NCBI RefSeq assembly: GCF_009905375.1
Contig: NC_133655.1
Span: 41,950,422 to 42,014,421 of the forward strand
DNA: 64,000 nucleotides
Origin: Apium graveolens
Taxonomy: Eukaryota; Streptophyta; Magnoliopsida; Apiales; Apiaceae
Direction of reading: 5' to 3'
The position numbers and the translations under genes are program-made. Of the stretch, positions 11,531-24,030 are shown piece after piece. How positions within the stretch are numbered: the first letter of the stretch is position 1; every line of letters starts with the position of its first letter. Under the pieces are notes generated by a model. It was not told the DNA's origin. It worked only from the letters and a program-made list of their open reading frames with translations, and made no database searches.

Positions 11531-12927
11531 TGTTAGGAAATGAATAACACACAGAGGGGGTGAATTTGTTTTACTGTTTTTATGTTTTTCTTGAACTTTT
11601 TATGGTTGAACAAAGTAAATTAAATCTTGTAGTGAAATGTGTTACTTGCTGAAATTAAACATGCAATAATAAAGAACACAGATCTTTCAAAACTCACTTA
11701 ATTTTATATTAAAATTAAGACTGTTTTGCTACAAAATTTCTAGGCTCTTTGTTGATAAAGAGCATGGCTTCTTCTTGAGAGTGTTACAAGATTTTTTATC
11801 TAAATTGTTACAACTGACTTAAGGACCAGTATTAACTTTATAATTCAGCTAACTGCTGGTTTACACAATGTATAATAAGAAACTGCTTTTACTTTAGTAA
11901 ATTGTCACTTGTCATTTCCATTTTAGGAAAAGTGTATCATCCATTTCTGGCTTAGAAAATCCTTGCACACTGTGTTAACTTTGATCTTCCTCTATCAGTT
12001 AATCTTCACCATTGATCTTGCACTCTCTTCAAGATGCTTTTTGTAGACTTGTCAATCCAGCTGTTTGGATTGTTTGTTGATTGTGAATCTTGGATATTGA
12101 ACTGGTCTGCAAATTGTACTTTGAGATTTTACCTCGAGATCTCCATTTGGTCTATAGAGAACTTGACATCTCGATAAGTATATTGGATTATCGAGATCTC
12201 TAATATTCCATAGTTAATTTGACTTGTAGAGGTCTTTGAGTTCTCTATAAAAGAATTTGGCTTGTAGAGATCTCTAGCTTCATATCTTCACTCTGACTTA
12301 TCGATATCGCTGAGTTCTCTAGTGGTTTATTGACTTATCAACAACTCAGAGTTCTCTAGTCAAATTTGACTTGTCGATAACTTAGAGTTCTCCAGTAAAT
12401 TTTGGTTTATCGATATCTCTGAGTTCTCTTGTGAAATTTGACTATCGGTAACTTAGAGTTCTCTAATGAATGTTGACTTGTCGATAACTCTGAGTTCTCT
12501 AGTAAATAAATGACTTGTCGATATCTCCAATCTTCATGTCTTCAATTTGGCTTGTCAATATCTCTGTGAGTTCTCTAGTAGCTTTTCATGACTTCTCGAT
12601 AAGTCATTTAGAGTTCTCAAGTGACTTCTCTATAACACTAACTCTATGACTTGTAGAGATCTTGACTTAGAATATTTATATCCAAACAGATTTATTCAAC
12701 TCCAAGCTTCTTCATAATTCTTCTGAGGCATGATCTTCTTGATCTTCTTCCAGATAAAATCCTTAGGCTTGATACTGTTTAAACAAAAAGACTCCAGTCT
12801 GCTCTTTTACATTTTTACAGACTTTAGATGTTACAAGTACAAATACAAACTAATATTACAATACAACTTACTTAGGGTTATCAATTTGACTTAGTCTTGT
12901 TAAGGTACAGGCATGTCTTACACAACA
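11531..12927 (-). repeat. E2 3' LTR
   Basis: On the minus strand it starts TGTTGTGTAAGACATGCC at 12927 and ends CCTAACA at 11531, about 1.4 kb. It is homologous to the E1 LTRs along its length and has the same array of GAACTC/ATCGA/AAGTC motifs at about 12120-12660. The TATA position reads TATAGA near 12151. Confidence 0.85.
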
Positions 12928-12940
12928 ATCTCCCCCAATT
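12928..12940 (-). other. E2 polypurine tract
   Basis: AATTGGGGGAGAT on the minus strand directly precedes the LTR start. The E1 counterpart is AATTGGGGAAGAT at 50716-50728. Confidence 0.85.
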
Positions 12941-13064
12941 AGTGAGAAGATTGCTTAATACAAATTCATGCCTGTTAACAAGACTAACCCCAAGTTTAAA
13001 ATGGTAAAAAATAAAGTTAATACACAAAGCTTGATATAATTACAATTTTTGTACATTAGAAGAT

Positions 13065-16000
13065 TTATAAAGTTCTATGATTACAAACATCAGGTAAAGA
13101 CAGTTTTGTGTCTGCTTCTTCTCTAAGAACATCCTTTAAGTGATCAAGAATTTCAATTTCTTCTATTATAGGTGTCCCACTTAGAGCTTCTACAAGTTTT
13201 TGTCTTGTCACCTTTGGATAACCACTGTCTAGTAAATCAATCCTAAATCTTGAGAATCCATCAGCTTTGTTGTTTAGAAATATCCCATCTTTAGAAATTC
13301 TGCTCATTCATTTGGCTTTGAGCTCTTCTGATCTTTTTATGAACATCTATATTTCTTCAACATGTTTCCTCCTTCTCTCTTCAGATTCAGCCTTATTTCT
13401 TTTTCTTGTTTCCTCCCTTGTAATCAACCATTCAGCTAGGACTGATCTCCATGCCCTTGTAGCAGTATCCTTGTCCTTTAGCAAACTTATCATTCTCTTA
13501 ATTTCTGTGGGAGAAAGAGAATCCATTAAATCACTGCTAAGGAAGGTGAAAGATCCATCTTAATAGAAAATTCTAACTTCTCTAAGATATACAACCCAGA
13601 CTTTGACTATTTCGTTAGCAAGTTGTTGGAAATGATCTTCATCTGAGATGCACCAATTCAAAGGTAGAAAGTCAGATTGCTTGAAACAGTTCCAGATGGC
13701 CCTTTCAGTGACTTCTCCTTTTTCTGCAAGCTTCTCTTTCTTAGACTTTCTCCCAACATATTTGAGATTGACTTTTAGTGAAGGTTTGGCTAAAGGTAAG
13801 TTGTGATTTTCTTGAGACTTGTCTGGCTTGTGGTGATTGGAATTTTTAGGAAGGAGTTAGCTGTTTGCTTGAATAGAAATTTAGGCTTTGAGGTGGTTTG
13901 ATGTTTGAGATAGTTGATGTTGAAGATTGAGCTAGTTGTGTTTGGATTTTTAGGGTTTGCTATGGTTCTGAGCCATCATATTTTCTTTTACTTCTTTTCT
14001 CACTTGCTTTCTTCTTCTCTTCATTCTTCTTATCATCTTCCTTCTTCTTTTCTCCACCCTTGCTTCCTGATGGATTAGTGAATTGACTTGGATTTGAGCC
14101 AGAAGATTTTTGATCATCTTTCTTTTATTCATCATCATCCAAATTATCCTTGTTGATTTGAGTTTTAGGAAAGGTGGCTTCAGGATTTCTCATATACCTT
14201 TTCAACAGTTTGATCATCTCCTCATCTTTAAAAGTTTTGTTCTTCTTTGCTTTTAATTCAGTTTCTAGAATCATGATAAGCTTCTTGTTGGCCATGACAA
14301 AATGTTTAGGGATTTGGAAGTGTTTAAAGTGCTTGGTGGTTGGACAGATGTATGCAACTCCCTTTTTGGGCTCTAGATAAGCTTCTGGAAATGCAGCCAC
14401 TTGTGCATTCTTTAGTTCATGTAGCAAGAGAGTGCTTCATTAATCACCATTCTAACTTTGCTAATTAGAATATCTAACTCAGATGCCCTCCTTGAGATAA
14501 GGTAATTGAGGGACACCTGCATATACCTATCAACCCCAGAATCATTTATATTTACCACTATCCTCCTCTCTTGAAAGTTGTCTTTGGTCACTATAATCGC
14601 CCTTAAAGAGTTTATTGTCCTGTCCAAGGCCATTTTGTAGGTGAAGAGATTATGTTGAGAGAAGCCCTTAAATCTTTGAGCAGTTCATCAAATTCCCTGT
14701 TCAAACTTGGTCCTTCAGCAGCCCTGGTAAGCCTCTCCATATCAGTATCTACTTCTTGACTTGAGCTCTTTGTAGTACCTTGGACATGTTGAGTAGATGA
14801 TCTGGATTGTGCTAGCCTAGCCTCTATCTCCCTTTTATTCTTGTTGGCAGGCATGAGAAGGGGAGTAAGAATTTCAGGCCTTATCTGTTATGGAAGTGAT
14901 GGTAGAGGGGTGTTGAGCTTCCCCGTGATGGCTCCCAAAGCAACTGAGTTTTTCATTTGGAGATGCTTGTGAGAATCCACCACGATCTGAATGCCTATCT
15001 GTTGCCTCTTGACTAGAGAAGTCAAGGCTTGAACTTGTGCAGTGAGAGAAGCATTGGATTCATGCAGTGCTCAGACTTGAGTTTGAAAAGATTGGATTTA
15101 CAGATTTATGGAAGTGGAGCCAGGCTGATAAGAGTTAGTAGATGTTGATGTGCCAAAAGTTTCTTCTACATCATGTTTCGTGCCTTCCATAAACAATGCT
15201 GAAGGCTCAAATCTGCTCTGATGAAGTTGCTCAAATTTGATCTTTGTGTCATTTGAGTAAGTGATTTGATGTTAGAGCACTGTGTGAAGAGAGATGAATG
15301 ATTGTTTCAGATTTTTGACTTCCTTCTCAATTGTAGTAAGATCCATCCTTGACATCTGATCAGCAAAATGCTTAAACTTGGAGGTGATCTGTACTTGAGA
15401 TGGGATGATTTCATCCATTTTATCCTTCACCAGCTTCCTGATTTTATCCTCATGACCAGTCATCTTGACTTCAAGAGCTTTACCAAAAAGATGAAAAGCC
15501 TTGAGTTGAGCTTTATAGACCTCGGTTACTGCATCATAGACCTCCTGTGGAGTCAAGACTTTGGCATTGTTCCCAAGAATAGTAACATACTCTTCCCTGA
15601 ATCTTTCCAAGACTTGATCCATCTCCAACACAAAATCATGAGATAGACATGCATCCACATTTCCATCCTGTTCTTCAGCATTCATAATCTTTTCCTTCTG
15701 TTTTTCAACATCTTTATTGTAAGTGAGCATGATGGCTTGATAATCTTGATTGCTCATATCAGAATTCAATACATGTTATAAGATATTTGCCATTCCAGAA
15801 ATCTGTTCTACTAGAAGATCATTAATAGATGTGGGTTGAGAACCAGATTCTTGCAGCCATTGTAATAGGATGTGTGGTTGTTGAGGTTGTGAAGTTGAAG
15901 GTTCAGAAATACATGTGACTGAAGTCACAGTTTTACTCACAGATTGCTCTGTGGTTATGGCTAGTTGTTGTTCCATACTAGTTGTGAGAACCTCTAATTG

Positions 16001-17881
16001 AATTGGAGGGGATTTGACTGGGTTACTGTCATGTGCACCAGTCTCAAACCCTTGTGTGACTTTCACCACACTGTCACCTGAATGTGCTATACTTGCCTCC
16101 CCTATGACAGGATCATTGGCAATTGTACTCCTAGCATCAACTTCCAAAGCAATTTCTGCTAGGGTTTTGAGGGGAGTTGTTCCTATATGAGGAACCTCCA
16201 ATTGAATTGGAGAGGATTTAGATAGCTCCCCCTCAGGAGTACTACCCCCAAACCTTACAGTCTGTGAAGACTGATTTGCACATGAAGGTGAATTTAGTAT
16301 CTCCATCGGGTCTTCAGTAAAAATTAATGAATCCCCCATGGTTTTAATGGTGTCATCAAGGTCTACCCCAGCTAGTAGCCTCTCACCATCTAAATGAAGT
16401 GTCTGGGTGGTGAACAAGGTTTCTTAAACCAAGTCACTTGATTTATTTTGCACTTGAGAATTTGGTTCAAGTATAGTAGGTAGGAAAGAAATTTGAGAGA
16501 TTAGAGATTGTTGCTCAGATGTGAGTGTTGGCAACTCCCTCTGAATAGATGAGGGAGCTTCAAAAGATGTGCCCTCACAGTGTGTGTCATCCTTATTTCT
16601 CCTACCATACACTTGAATTACTTCAAGTGCTGGTTGTGCAGACTCTTTACATGGTGCACTGGGGTGAATGATCTTTTCAATAAATACACCATGTTGAGAG
16701 GATGCATCTAGACTCTGTTTAGTCCCCATTTTTATAACTGCATCCTGTTGGGAGGATACAGAGGTGGCTTGAGTGGTCATCTCAGATTTCTTACTTCTTT
16801 TGGTTCCCTGGACCAAAGGTGACTCAGCTTCTGCTTGATCCTCACAACTCTCAGTTATAACTGCCAAGGTTACCCCCTTTCTCTTCTTTTTACTCACCTC
16901 ATCTTTTTAAGAAGATGAGGTGGTTGTTTTCCTAGCTTCTATAGGTTTTGAATGGATGGTTTCAGCTTGGAAAGATCCATGTGGGTGTTCCTGTGTTTGT
17001 ACTTCCACAGGTTCAGGGATCATAGATGTGCTAGATTGTACATTTGACCTCATGTCAGACATAGGGTAAGGGTAAGTCCTAAACCTGTCCAACATGAATG
17101 GAGTGATTCTTAGACTTACATTTACCTTATTCTTTGTAATAAGTGAACCAAATATTATTTTGGACGCTTGCTTATAATTGCCTATTTTTGTGCTATATAT
17201 GCCATTTAATAGATGTATGTCTGCTACTTTATGATTTTAAGTGGACATGATAAATCTAGGAAAGAAAATTTCCTTACCTCTAGCTGACAGGGGCAATGTT
17301 AGCCTGATTGCAAGTTCTTCTAGAATCAATAGACCAACATTCAAGTGTCTGTTGTGGGCAATTGAATACACCGGCTTTTGCACCATACTTGAAATATTGT
17401 CATACCCTGTCTTCCTGCATGTGTAGGCCCTCACCACAGAATCAAAGACAAAGGACCACTCCTTTCTTAGATCGGTCCTATTCAAGCTTGATAAGTTGAT
17501 TCTTCCACCATAATTGATGAAGTCTAGAAACTCAGTCAGCTCATCAGGAGTTGGCACCTCCACTAGATTCTCAGATGGCAGCCCCAAAGCTCTATTCACA
17601 TCTTGATCATTGAACTCTATTAGTTGGCCTCCAATTGTGCATGTTACTATTATGGAGAGAGAGTTGTCATTCATATCAGTCCTCACTACTTCTGTAGTCC
17701 AGAATTCATGCAGAACATCCAGATACAGAACAGGATTTGCAGTCAGAGCTCCTGCAAGATAAGATTCATCCAAAAGTTTCACAAACCCCTTGAAACTATC
17801 AAGAGCTTGGTTAGCATCAGTAAAAGCAAGGTAATTGGTTCCTTTTAATGGAATAGAAGCTCTTGCAACATTGAGTGCCAT
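13065..17881 (-). pseudogene. E2 third ORF, about 1,600 codons, broken by stops
   Basis: A very long ORF downstream of pol, start ATG at 17881, traceable as homologous blocks to about 13065. Residues 1-214 form a compact domain (motifs include LAFTDANQALDSFKGF, VNRALGLP, RKEWSFVFDSVVRA, RGKEIFFPRFI) resembling the extra ORF of other plant elements. Next comes a Ser/Thr/Gln/Pro-rich stretch of about 500 residues, a coiled-coil-like part (15769-15272), a helical block (14854-14125), a Lys/Glu/Arg-rich basic segment (about 14138-13950) and a charged C-terminal block. No signal peptide or membrane segment is evident, so envelope function is not supported. Stops include a TAA at 17237, where E1 has TTA, and several later ones. 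E1 carries the same order of blocks. Confidence 0.75.
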
Positions 17882-18765
17882 TGTTAATTGATGAGAATGA
17901 ATGGGTAAGAATTTTTTTTAAGAAAAGAGTAAAACTGAGAGAGAAATTGGTTTTTACTTGAAAGGCTAGGTCACTTGAGATCTTGAAAATTGTAAGTATG
18001 TATATGTATCGAGATGTTTGGGTATTTATAGTAAAAGCAAATGACTTGTCGAGAACTCAAAAATAGACGTTTGGAATTAGTCTATCGAGAAGTCATTCTA
18101 AGAAATGAAAAACATATCGAGAAGTCATTTTAAATTACTCTTATAGAGAACTAAAAAATTACTTATCGATATGTTAAATAAATACCCAGTTTGTCCAGAA
18201 ATGGACTGAATTAATTCCAACTTTTATTTGAATAAATTCAAAATAAAATTAGAATAAATTTTCCAAAAGTATTTTACCAAAATAATTTATTAAATTAAAT
18301 TATTTCAGTTCTGAGTTATTGATAAGTCTAAAAATTGTACTTGTAGAGAACTCTGTGAAATAACACTACTAGAGAATACTACAAGGACTTATCGATAAGT
18401 CTTATTTAAGCTTATCCAGAAGTCACTAGAGAATTCAGTAAATTGACTTATCGAGAACTCACTCAAGGAATCTTAAAATGACTTGTCGAGAAGTCATTTA
18501 GACTTATCGAGAACTCAGTCCTCTATATACCTTTGGATCATTGTAATTTTGCCTTGTGTTAATTTTACATATTAAAGATGTATATTAACAACTGAGCAGT
18601 TTACTTAGAATTTGAAAAATTCCAAGTTAAATTGAATTGAAAAATAAATATGCAGAGATTTCTGAAATATTAATAATTCATATTTTAGTTAATTTCCAAT
18701 TAAATCAAATTAATTTTAATTTACCAGAAATTAATCTGCTGCAAAACATTAGCTGAGTTCTTGCC
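17882..18765 (-). promoter_or_regulatory. E2 spacer between pol and third ORF: motif array and TATA box
   Basis: 884 bp without a gene. On the minus strand it contains scattered GAGTTCTCGA..AAGTC and GACTTATCGATAAGTC motifs (about 18530-18040), the same type as in the LTR, then TATAAATA at 18030-18023, a pyrimidine-rich leader and the ATG at 17881. The TATA-to-ATG distance is 149 bp, against 148 bp in E1. This looks like a promoter for the third ORF; that is inference. Confidence 0.55.
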
Positions 18766-20442
18766 TTAGGATGAAGAATTAAGCATTCCAATTTCACCTA
18801 CAAGTCTTGTGAAAGTTGCTTCATCCAAAGGTTTAGTAAAAATGTCAACTAATTGTTTTTCTGTTGGAACAAAAATGAGCTCAATGGTACCATTTGTAGC
18901 ATGTTCTCTAGTAAAATGGTACCTTACATCAATGTGCTTTGTTCTAGAATGATTAACTGGATTAGCCACTATAGATATAGCACTAGTATTGTCACACATG
19001 ATAGGAATTTTGTGTAACACTAGGCCATAATCCATTAGCTGATTTCTAATCCAAAGCACTTGAACACAACTAGTACTCTTGCTATACCAGGATACAAGTC
19101 TTTGTCCAAGAAATTGACAGCTTCCACTAGTACTCTTTCTGTCAACCCTTCATCTAGCAAAATCTGCATCTATGTAACCAACAGCTTCAAAACCAGTTCC
19201 CTTAGGATATCATAATCCCAAGTTTGGAGTCCCCTTTAAGTATCTGAAAATCCTCTTTACAGCCATCAAATGTGATTCTTTTGGATTGGCTTAAAATCTT
19301 GCACTTAGACATGTAGCAAACATGATGTCTAGTCTACTTGCAGTTAAGTAAAGCAATGATCCAATCATTCCTCTATAGCTTGAAATATCTACACTCTTGC
19401 CTTTTCTATCTTCATCCAATTTTGTGGCTGTAGATATAGGTGTAGAAGCAGGTGAACAATCAAGCATACCAAACTTTTTCAATAAGTCCTTGACATACTT
19501 AGTTTGGCTGATTAAGATCCCATCACTTCTTTGACTGACTTGTAGTCCAAGAAAGTACCTTAATTCCCCCATCATACTCATTTCATATTCACTCTGCATA
19601 AGCTTAGAAAATCTTTGACAAAGCTTTTCATTTGTAAAACCAAAAATGATATCATCCACATATATCTGAACTAGGATCATATCTTCACCATGTTTCTTGT
19701 AGAAGAGAGTCTTATCTATAGTGCCTCTAGTAAAACCATATTTCAGTAGGAATTCTGACAATGTATCATACCATACTCTAGGTGTCTGCTTTAGTCCATA
19801 TAGAGCCTTGAGTAGTGTGTACATAAAATTTGGAAATTCTAGATCTTCAAAGCCAGGTGGCTGTTGCACATAAACTTCTTCTTCTAACTCACTATTTAGG
19901 AAGGTACTCTTTACATCCATTTGATATACTTTAAAATTTGAATGTGTAGCAAATGCTAGAAAAATTCTTATTGCTTCAAGTCTTGCAACTGGAGCAAAAG
20001 TTTCATCATAATCAATTCCTTCTTCTTGTGAGTAGCATTTTGCAACCAACCTTGCCTTGTTTCTGGTAACTATACCATTTTTATCCATCTTGTTCCTGAA
20101 CACCCATTTTGTTCTAATTATACTTCTATTCTTTGGTGCAGGAACCGATTCCCAAACTTTTTTTCTTTCAAACTAATTCAGCTCTTCCTGCATGGAAGAT
20201 ATCCAATCAGGATTCAGTAGAGCTTCATCAACTTTCTTAGGCTCTACTTGAGATATAAAACATGCATGTAGGCACTCATTAGCAGTTGCACTTCTAGTCC
20301 TCACACCAGTAGTAGGATCACCAATAATTGTTTCTCTAGTGTGGCTTCTATCTCACTTCCTTGTATGAGTTTGTTGACTTGTGCCTTCATCATTCTCTTC
20401 ATTATTGGTATGACTGCTAGATCCTTCTTCTCTTTCTCCCCC
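18766..20442 (-). pseudogene. pol: E2 reverse transcriptase and RNase H
   Basis: RT is open at 20103-19291 and carries the copia RT landmarks: [43 protein letters not shown] and the catalytic YVDDIIFG. RNase H follows, with DNTSAISIVANPVNHSRTKHID and a FTKPLDEATF end. Defects: a stop after about residue 270 of the open RT frame, further stops, and a deletion of roughly 65 bp near 19085 that removes the EAEY region, which contains an RNase H catalytic glutamate present in E1. The segment 20104-20442 is the diverged, stop-containing linker to integrase. Confidence 0.85.
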
Positions 20443-21717
20443 TTAGTTTGTGCTTTCAAATTCAAGTGTTTGAGATGAGCTTCTATTCAATTGATTTTCT
20501 TGTTCAGTAATCTCTTCATTCAACATTTGTTGTACATTGACTTCATCTTCACCATCAGAATCACTATCAAGGTTGAGGTTTTCAAATACAAGGGCTTCAG
20601 CTTCACTTTCATCAAGGCATTCCAAGCCTGGACACTTGTCATCATCAAAAGTCACATATATGCTCTCCATAATCTTCTTTTGATTTATCACATAGACCTT
20701 GTAGGCAGTTCTCTCCAATGAATATCCCAGAAAAATTGCTTTAAAAACTTTTGAGTCAAATTTTCCCACATATTCAGAGTTGTCTTTCAAAATGTAACAC
20801 TTGCTTCCAAACACATGAAGATGCTTTACAGTAGGCTTTCTCTTAGACATGATTGAGTAAGGTGATTTTCCATGTGCTTTGTTAATGAGATATCTGTTTT
20901 GAGTGTAACATGCAGTGTTAACAGCTTCTTCCCAGAAACTTGTTGGCAACTTGGCATCTTGCAGCATTGTCCTAGCAGCTTCAACTAATGTTATGTTCTT
21001 GTTTTCAACTACTCCATTTTGTTGAGGTGTTCTGGCAGCTGAGAATTCTTCAACAATGCCCTTACTTTTGCAAAATTCACTCAATGTTGCATTTCCGAAT
21101 TATGTTCCATTATCACTTCTCAATCTTTTTACACAATTGTGATCTTCAGCCTATTTTTCTATCTTCTTGATGTGCTCAATTATGATGTGTATAGTTTCAT
21201 CCTTAGAGTGCATGAACTCTACCCAAGTGTATCTTGAGAAATCATCCACCATCATAAGTGCATATTTGTTCCTTGAAATTGATAAGACATTTACTGGACC
21301 AAACAAGTCCATGTGAATAAGTTGCAATGGTGCACTTATAGAATTCACAGTTTTTGACTTGTGACTAGATCTTTTCATTTTTCCTTTCTGACAAGCTTCA
21401 CAAACTTCAACTTGAGCAAACTCCAGTTTTGGCATGTCTCTCACTAACTCCTTTTTGACCAAGATGTTAATTGTCTTGCAATTCAAGTTAGACAACTTCT
21501 TATGCCATAGCTTGCTTTGTTCTTCTGATGCCTTATTATAGAAGCAACAAATTTCATCCTTATTTGCAGAGTCCAAGTCTGCAACAAACAAGCTTCCTTT
21601 CCTTGCTCCTTTTAGAGCAACTTCACCAGTTTTCTTGCTGATAAAAGTGTATTCTTCTTTGTTGAATAAAACTTCAAAACCTTTGTCTGCAAATTGGCTA
21701 ACACTGAGAAGATTCAC
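20443..21717 (-). pseudogene. pol: E2 GAG-pre-integrase and integrase
   Basis: From 21717: the LLSVSQFADKG segment, then the HHCC zinc region (LWHKKLSNLN; CEACQKGK), then the core with the first Asp in HMDLFGP, the second in RSDNG around 21100 and the Glu in QQNGVVENKN, followed by a copia-type C-terminus. The core is interrupted between 21150 and 21085 by a stop and frame break. The end of this segment, near 20422-20444, encodes a Gly/Glu/Arg-rich stretch from a purine-rich tract. Confidence 0.85.
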
Positions 21718-21902
21718 AGTGCTACATCATCAATGATAATATTTTCAGAAACAATCTTGCCATATCCTATTGTGAATCCTTTGTTGTTGTCTCTAAAGGT
21801 CACCAAAGGGCCAGCCTTCTCTTCAAACTGTGATAGCAGGGCCATATCACCTGTCATATGCCTGGAACATCCACTGTCTATGATCCAGATGACTTTCCTC
21901 AC
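21714..21902 (-). pseudogene. pol: E2 aspartic protease region
   Basis: A 62-codon open stretch with WIIDSGCSRHMTG, the copia protease active site in the form common in Sireviruses. It ends at ...DDVAL because one base is missing compared with the reading that joins to the LLSVSQ segment, so protease and integrase are frameshifted apart. Confidence 0.8.
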
Positions 21903-21924
21903 TTCGCCATGTACACAATGAGTT

Positions 21925-24010
21925 TTAAGTATGTTTAGAAACCCAAGCGGTGTTGGGTACTTTCTTCTTGTTAACTGATTTAGCAGAAGTAGAATGAGTA
22001 GTTTCAGATAAAATAGAATTCATTGACAGCTGTGTATTTTCCCATTCTGTTGTAGACCCAATTTGTGTTTTTTTGAGGTCTACTCTTAGTTTGTGGCAAC
22101 TCTTCATCACCTTCAAGTTGTAAGGGATGCAGTCAAACTTGTCACAGAAGGAGTAGGGATCATTTATATCTGCTTCATTGTATTTGCAGGCTCCTTCAGT
22201 TGGCTTGCTAACTGCCTTTTTACAAAGGTGAGTTAGATGATTCACATAACCACATTTTTCACATTTCTTTCTTTGAACATCTGCAACATAAGAAAAATTG
22301 TTGCTTTTGTTTATCCCAACTTTCCCATTTCTATTTTTCTTTTTCTTTCTTGCATCTTCAGTCTTGGTTTCTTTAACAGGTGTCTTAGGACTTTGTTTAT
22401 CCATGAGCTTCTCTTCAGTATTGGAAGATTTAGTTGATTCTGCAGTTTTCTTCTCTTTGTCTTCATCAGAAATTTCTTGCTTGATAATCAACTCTTCCTC
22501 GCTGAAGTTAACTTCACATGCCTTGAACATAGGTGACACAACCTTTTTCAACATAGCTGGAACATTTTCATTAACTGTTGCTTTTCCTTTGTCACCTATC
22601 TCTTTCTTCTTGCTGTTCAAGGCATCAAAGTCAAGACCAATAGCAATGTTTGCACATGGTTTAATTTTCTCATGGTATTGTCCAACTAACTCAGATGGAT
22701 TACTGAAGGACTTCAACTTCACCTCATTATTTTCAAGCTTCTCCCTTAGCACTGCTTCCATTTCATTTGCACACTTCAGCTTGTTCTTTAGATAAGCATT
22801 TTCTTGTTTTACAGCTTCAAGCTCCACCAACAATAATTCAGTTTCTTGTTTCTCATTTTCAAGCTTCTCATTTATCTTTGTCGGTCTGCTAACTTCTTCA
22901 TTAGCAGCAACCATGCTTGTGTGAATATGAAACATTTATGTGCTCATCTTTTCTACAGTTTCCTTATATTGACTCACATTTAAATCAATGGTGGTAAGAG
23001 TTGGTACCTGTGATTTAGATGAGGATGATTCTCCTTGCTCCAAGGCCATGAGTGCATAATTTCCAAATTCTTCATCTTCATCATTTTAAGAATCATCCCA
23101 ACTTTTTCCCTCTGCAATATAAGCTTTGTTTTGTTGTTTCTTTAGAAGAGCTTCATACTTTGCTTCCAGTTTAAGATAAGCTTTATCCTTCTTTGCTTTC
23201 TTGGGTTTTCTGCATTCTATAGCAAAATGGCCTAGTTCATCATAGTTGAAACACCTTATCTTTGATCTGTCAATAGATCCTTGTAACCATTTTTGCTATC
23301 AAATGTGTACTTCCCTTTTCATTTCCAGCTGTTGTCTTTGTTGAAAGACTGTCCTTTACCCTTGAAGATTCTTGGCTTCTTTACTCTAATGTTAGAGAAC
23401 TTTCTTTCCAGATAGGCCATTGACTGATCAAGCTCATCAAGTTCATCCAAGGTATATAACTCATCTTCTTCCAATTCCAGAATGACTTGTTCTTGTGAAT
23501 CATTGTTTCTTTGTTCACTTCCTGAGGCAACTAAAGTCTGGGATCTTGGCTCATCATTAGAGGTATGGCTTTCTTTGACAATTATAGCACTTGAACCATC
23601 TACAACATGCCCTTGACCATCTCTTAATGATTTCCTTTGAATAATCTCTAATTCATATGTTTTTAAGATTCCATATAGAACTTCCAATGTTATTCTGCTC
23701 AAGTCTCTCCCTTCTCTGATTGCTGAAATTTTCTGTTCCAAATGATCAGGGAGTGTAAGCAGGTTCACTTCTTCAGCTTCATAGTATTTGTCATGCAGCT
23801 GCAAGCCATTTATCAGCTTGTTAAAACTTTCAAACACATCAGTGATACTTTCTTTTGGCTTATCCATGAAACCCTCATACTGTGAAATCATTATCCTTCT
23901 TTGATTAGATCTAACTTCCTCAGTTCTTTCACAGAGTATTTTAATATTTTCCCAGATCTTCCTAGCAATATCACAGTTGACAATGTTGTTGTACATTACA
24001 TTTTCAAGTG
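21925..24010 (-). pseudogene. gag: E2 gag (capsid/nucleocapsid), N-terminus missing
   Basis: The part at 24010-23319 matches the plant copia gag core (ARKIWENIK, RRIMISQYEGF, FNKLINGLQLHD, ITLEVLYGILKTYE). A first zinc knuckle at 23253-23212 reads C-F-N-Y..H..C, the second Cys replaced by Tyr. After a stop-rich interval, 22935-21925 is open: a coiled coil (about residues 10-75), an acidic/basic linker and a second, intact CX2CX4HX4C knuckle at 22263-22232. Two knuckles separated by a coiled coil make an unusually long gag. Gag residues upstream of KSLENVMYNN are deleted at the junction near 24011; the ATG at 24047 is not the original start. Confidence 0.8.
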
Positions 24011-24030
24011 ACTTTATTAGGATTAATTGT
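24011..24030. other. E2/E1 deletion junction
   Basis: Left of here the sequence is minus-strand E2 gag; from about 24031 it is plus-strand E1 pol (AGAGATTACTGAACAAG matches the E2 sequence around 20510 in reverse). No LTR lies between. A single deletion from E2 gag through the lost E2 5' LTR, the rest of the E1 5' LTR and the E1 gag-integrase region explains the switch. The exact breakpoint is blurred by about 15 bp of weak similarity. Confidence 0.65.

Larger units (their letters stand above)
11531..24015 (-). mobile_element. E2: Sirevirus-like element, minus strand, 5' truncated
   Basis: Same family as E1 in opposite orientation. From its 3' end it shows a complete LTR (11531-12927), PPT, the long third ORF, the spacer, pol (RNase H, RT, integrase, protease) and gag up to about 24010. 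The gag start, leader, primer site and 5' LTR are missing. Its LTR begins exactly where the E1 5' LTR is interrupted, so it most simply inserted into the E1 LTR, with GTTTA (11526-11530) as the left target duplication; the right one was deleted. Confidence 0.75.

Noticed and set aside
22298..22795. 165-codon plus-strand ORF, hydrophobic, membrane-like
   Set aside because: It is the antisense shadow of the Lys/Glu-rich gag of E2; complement codons give Phe/Leu/Ser.
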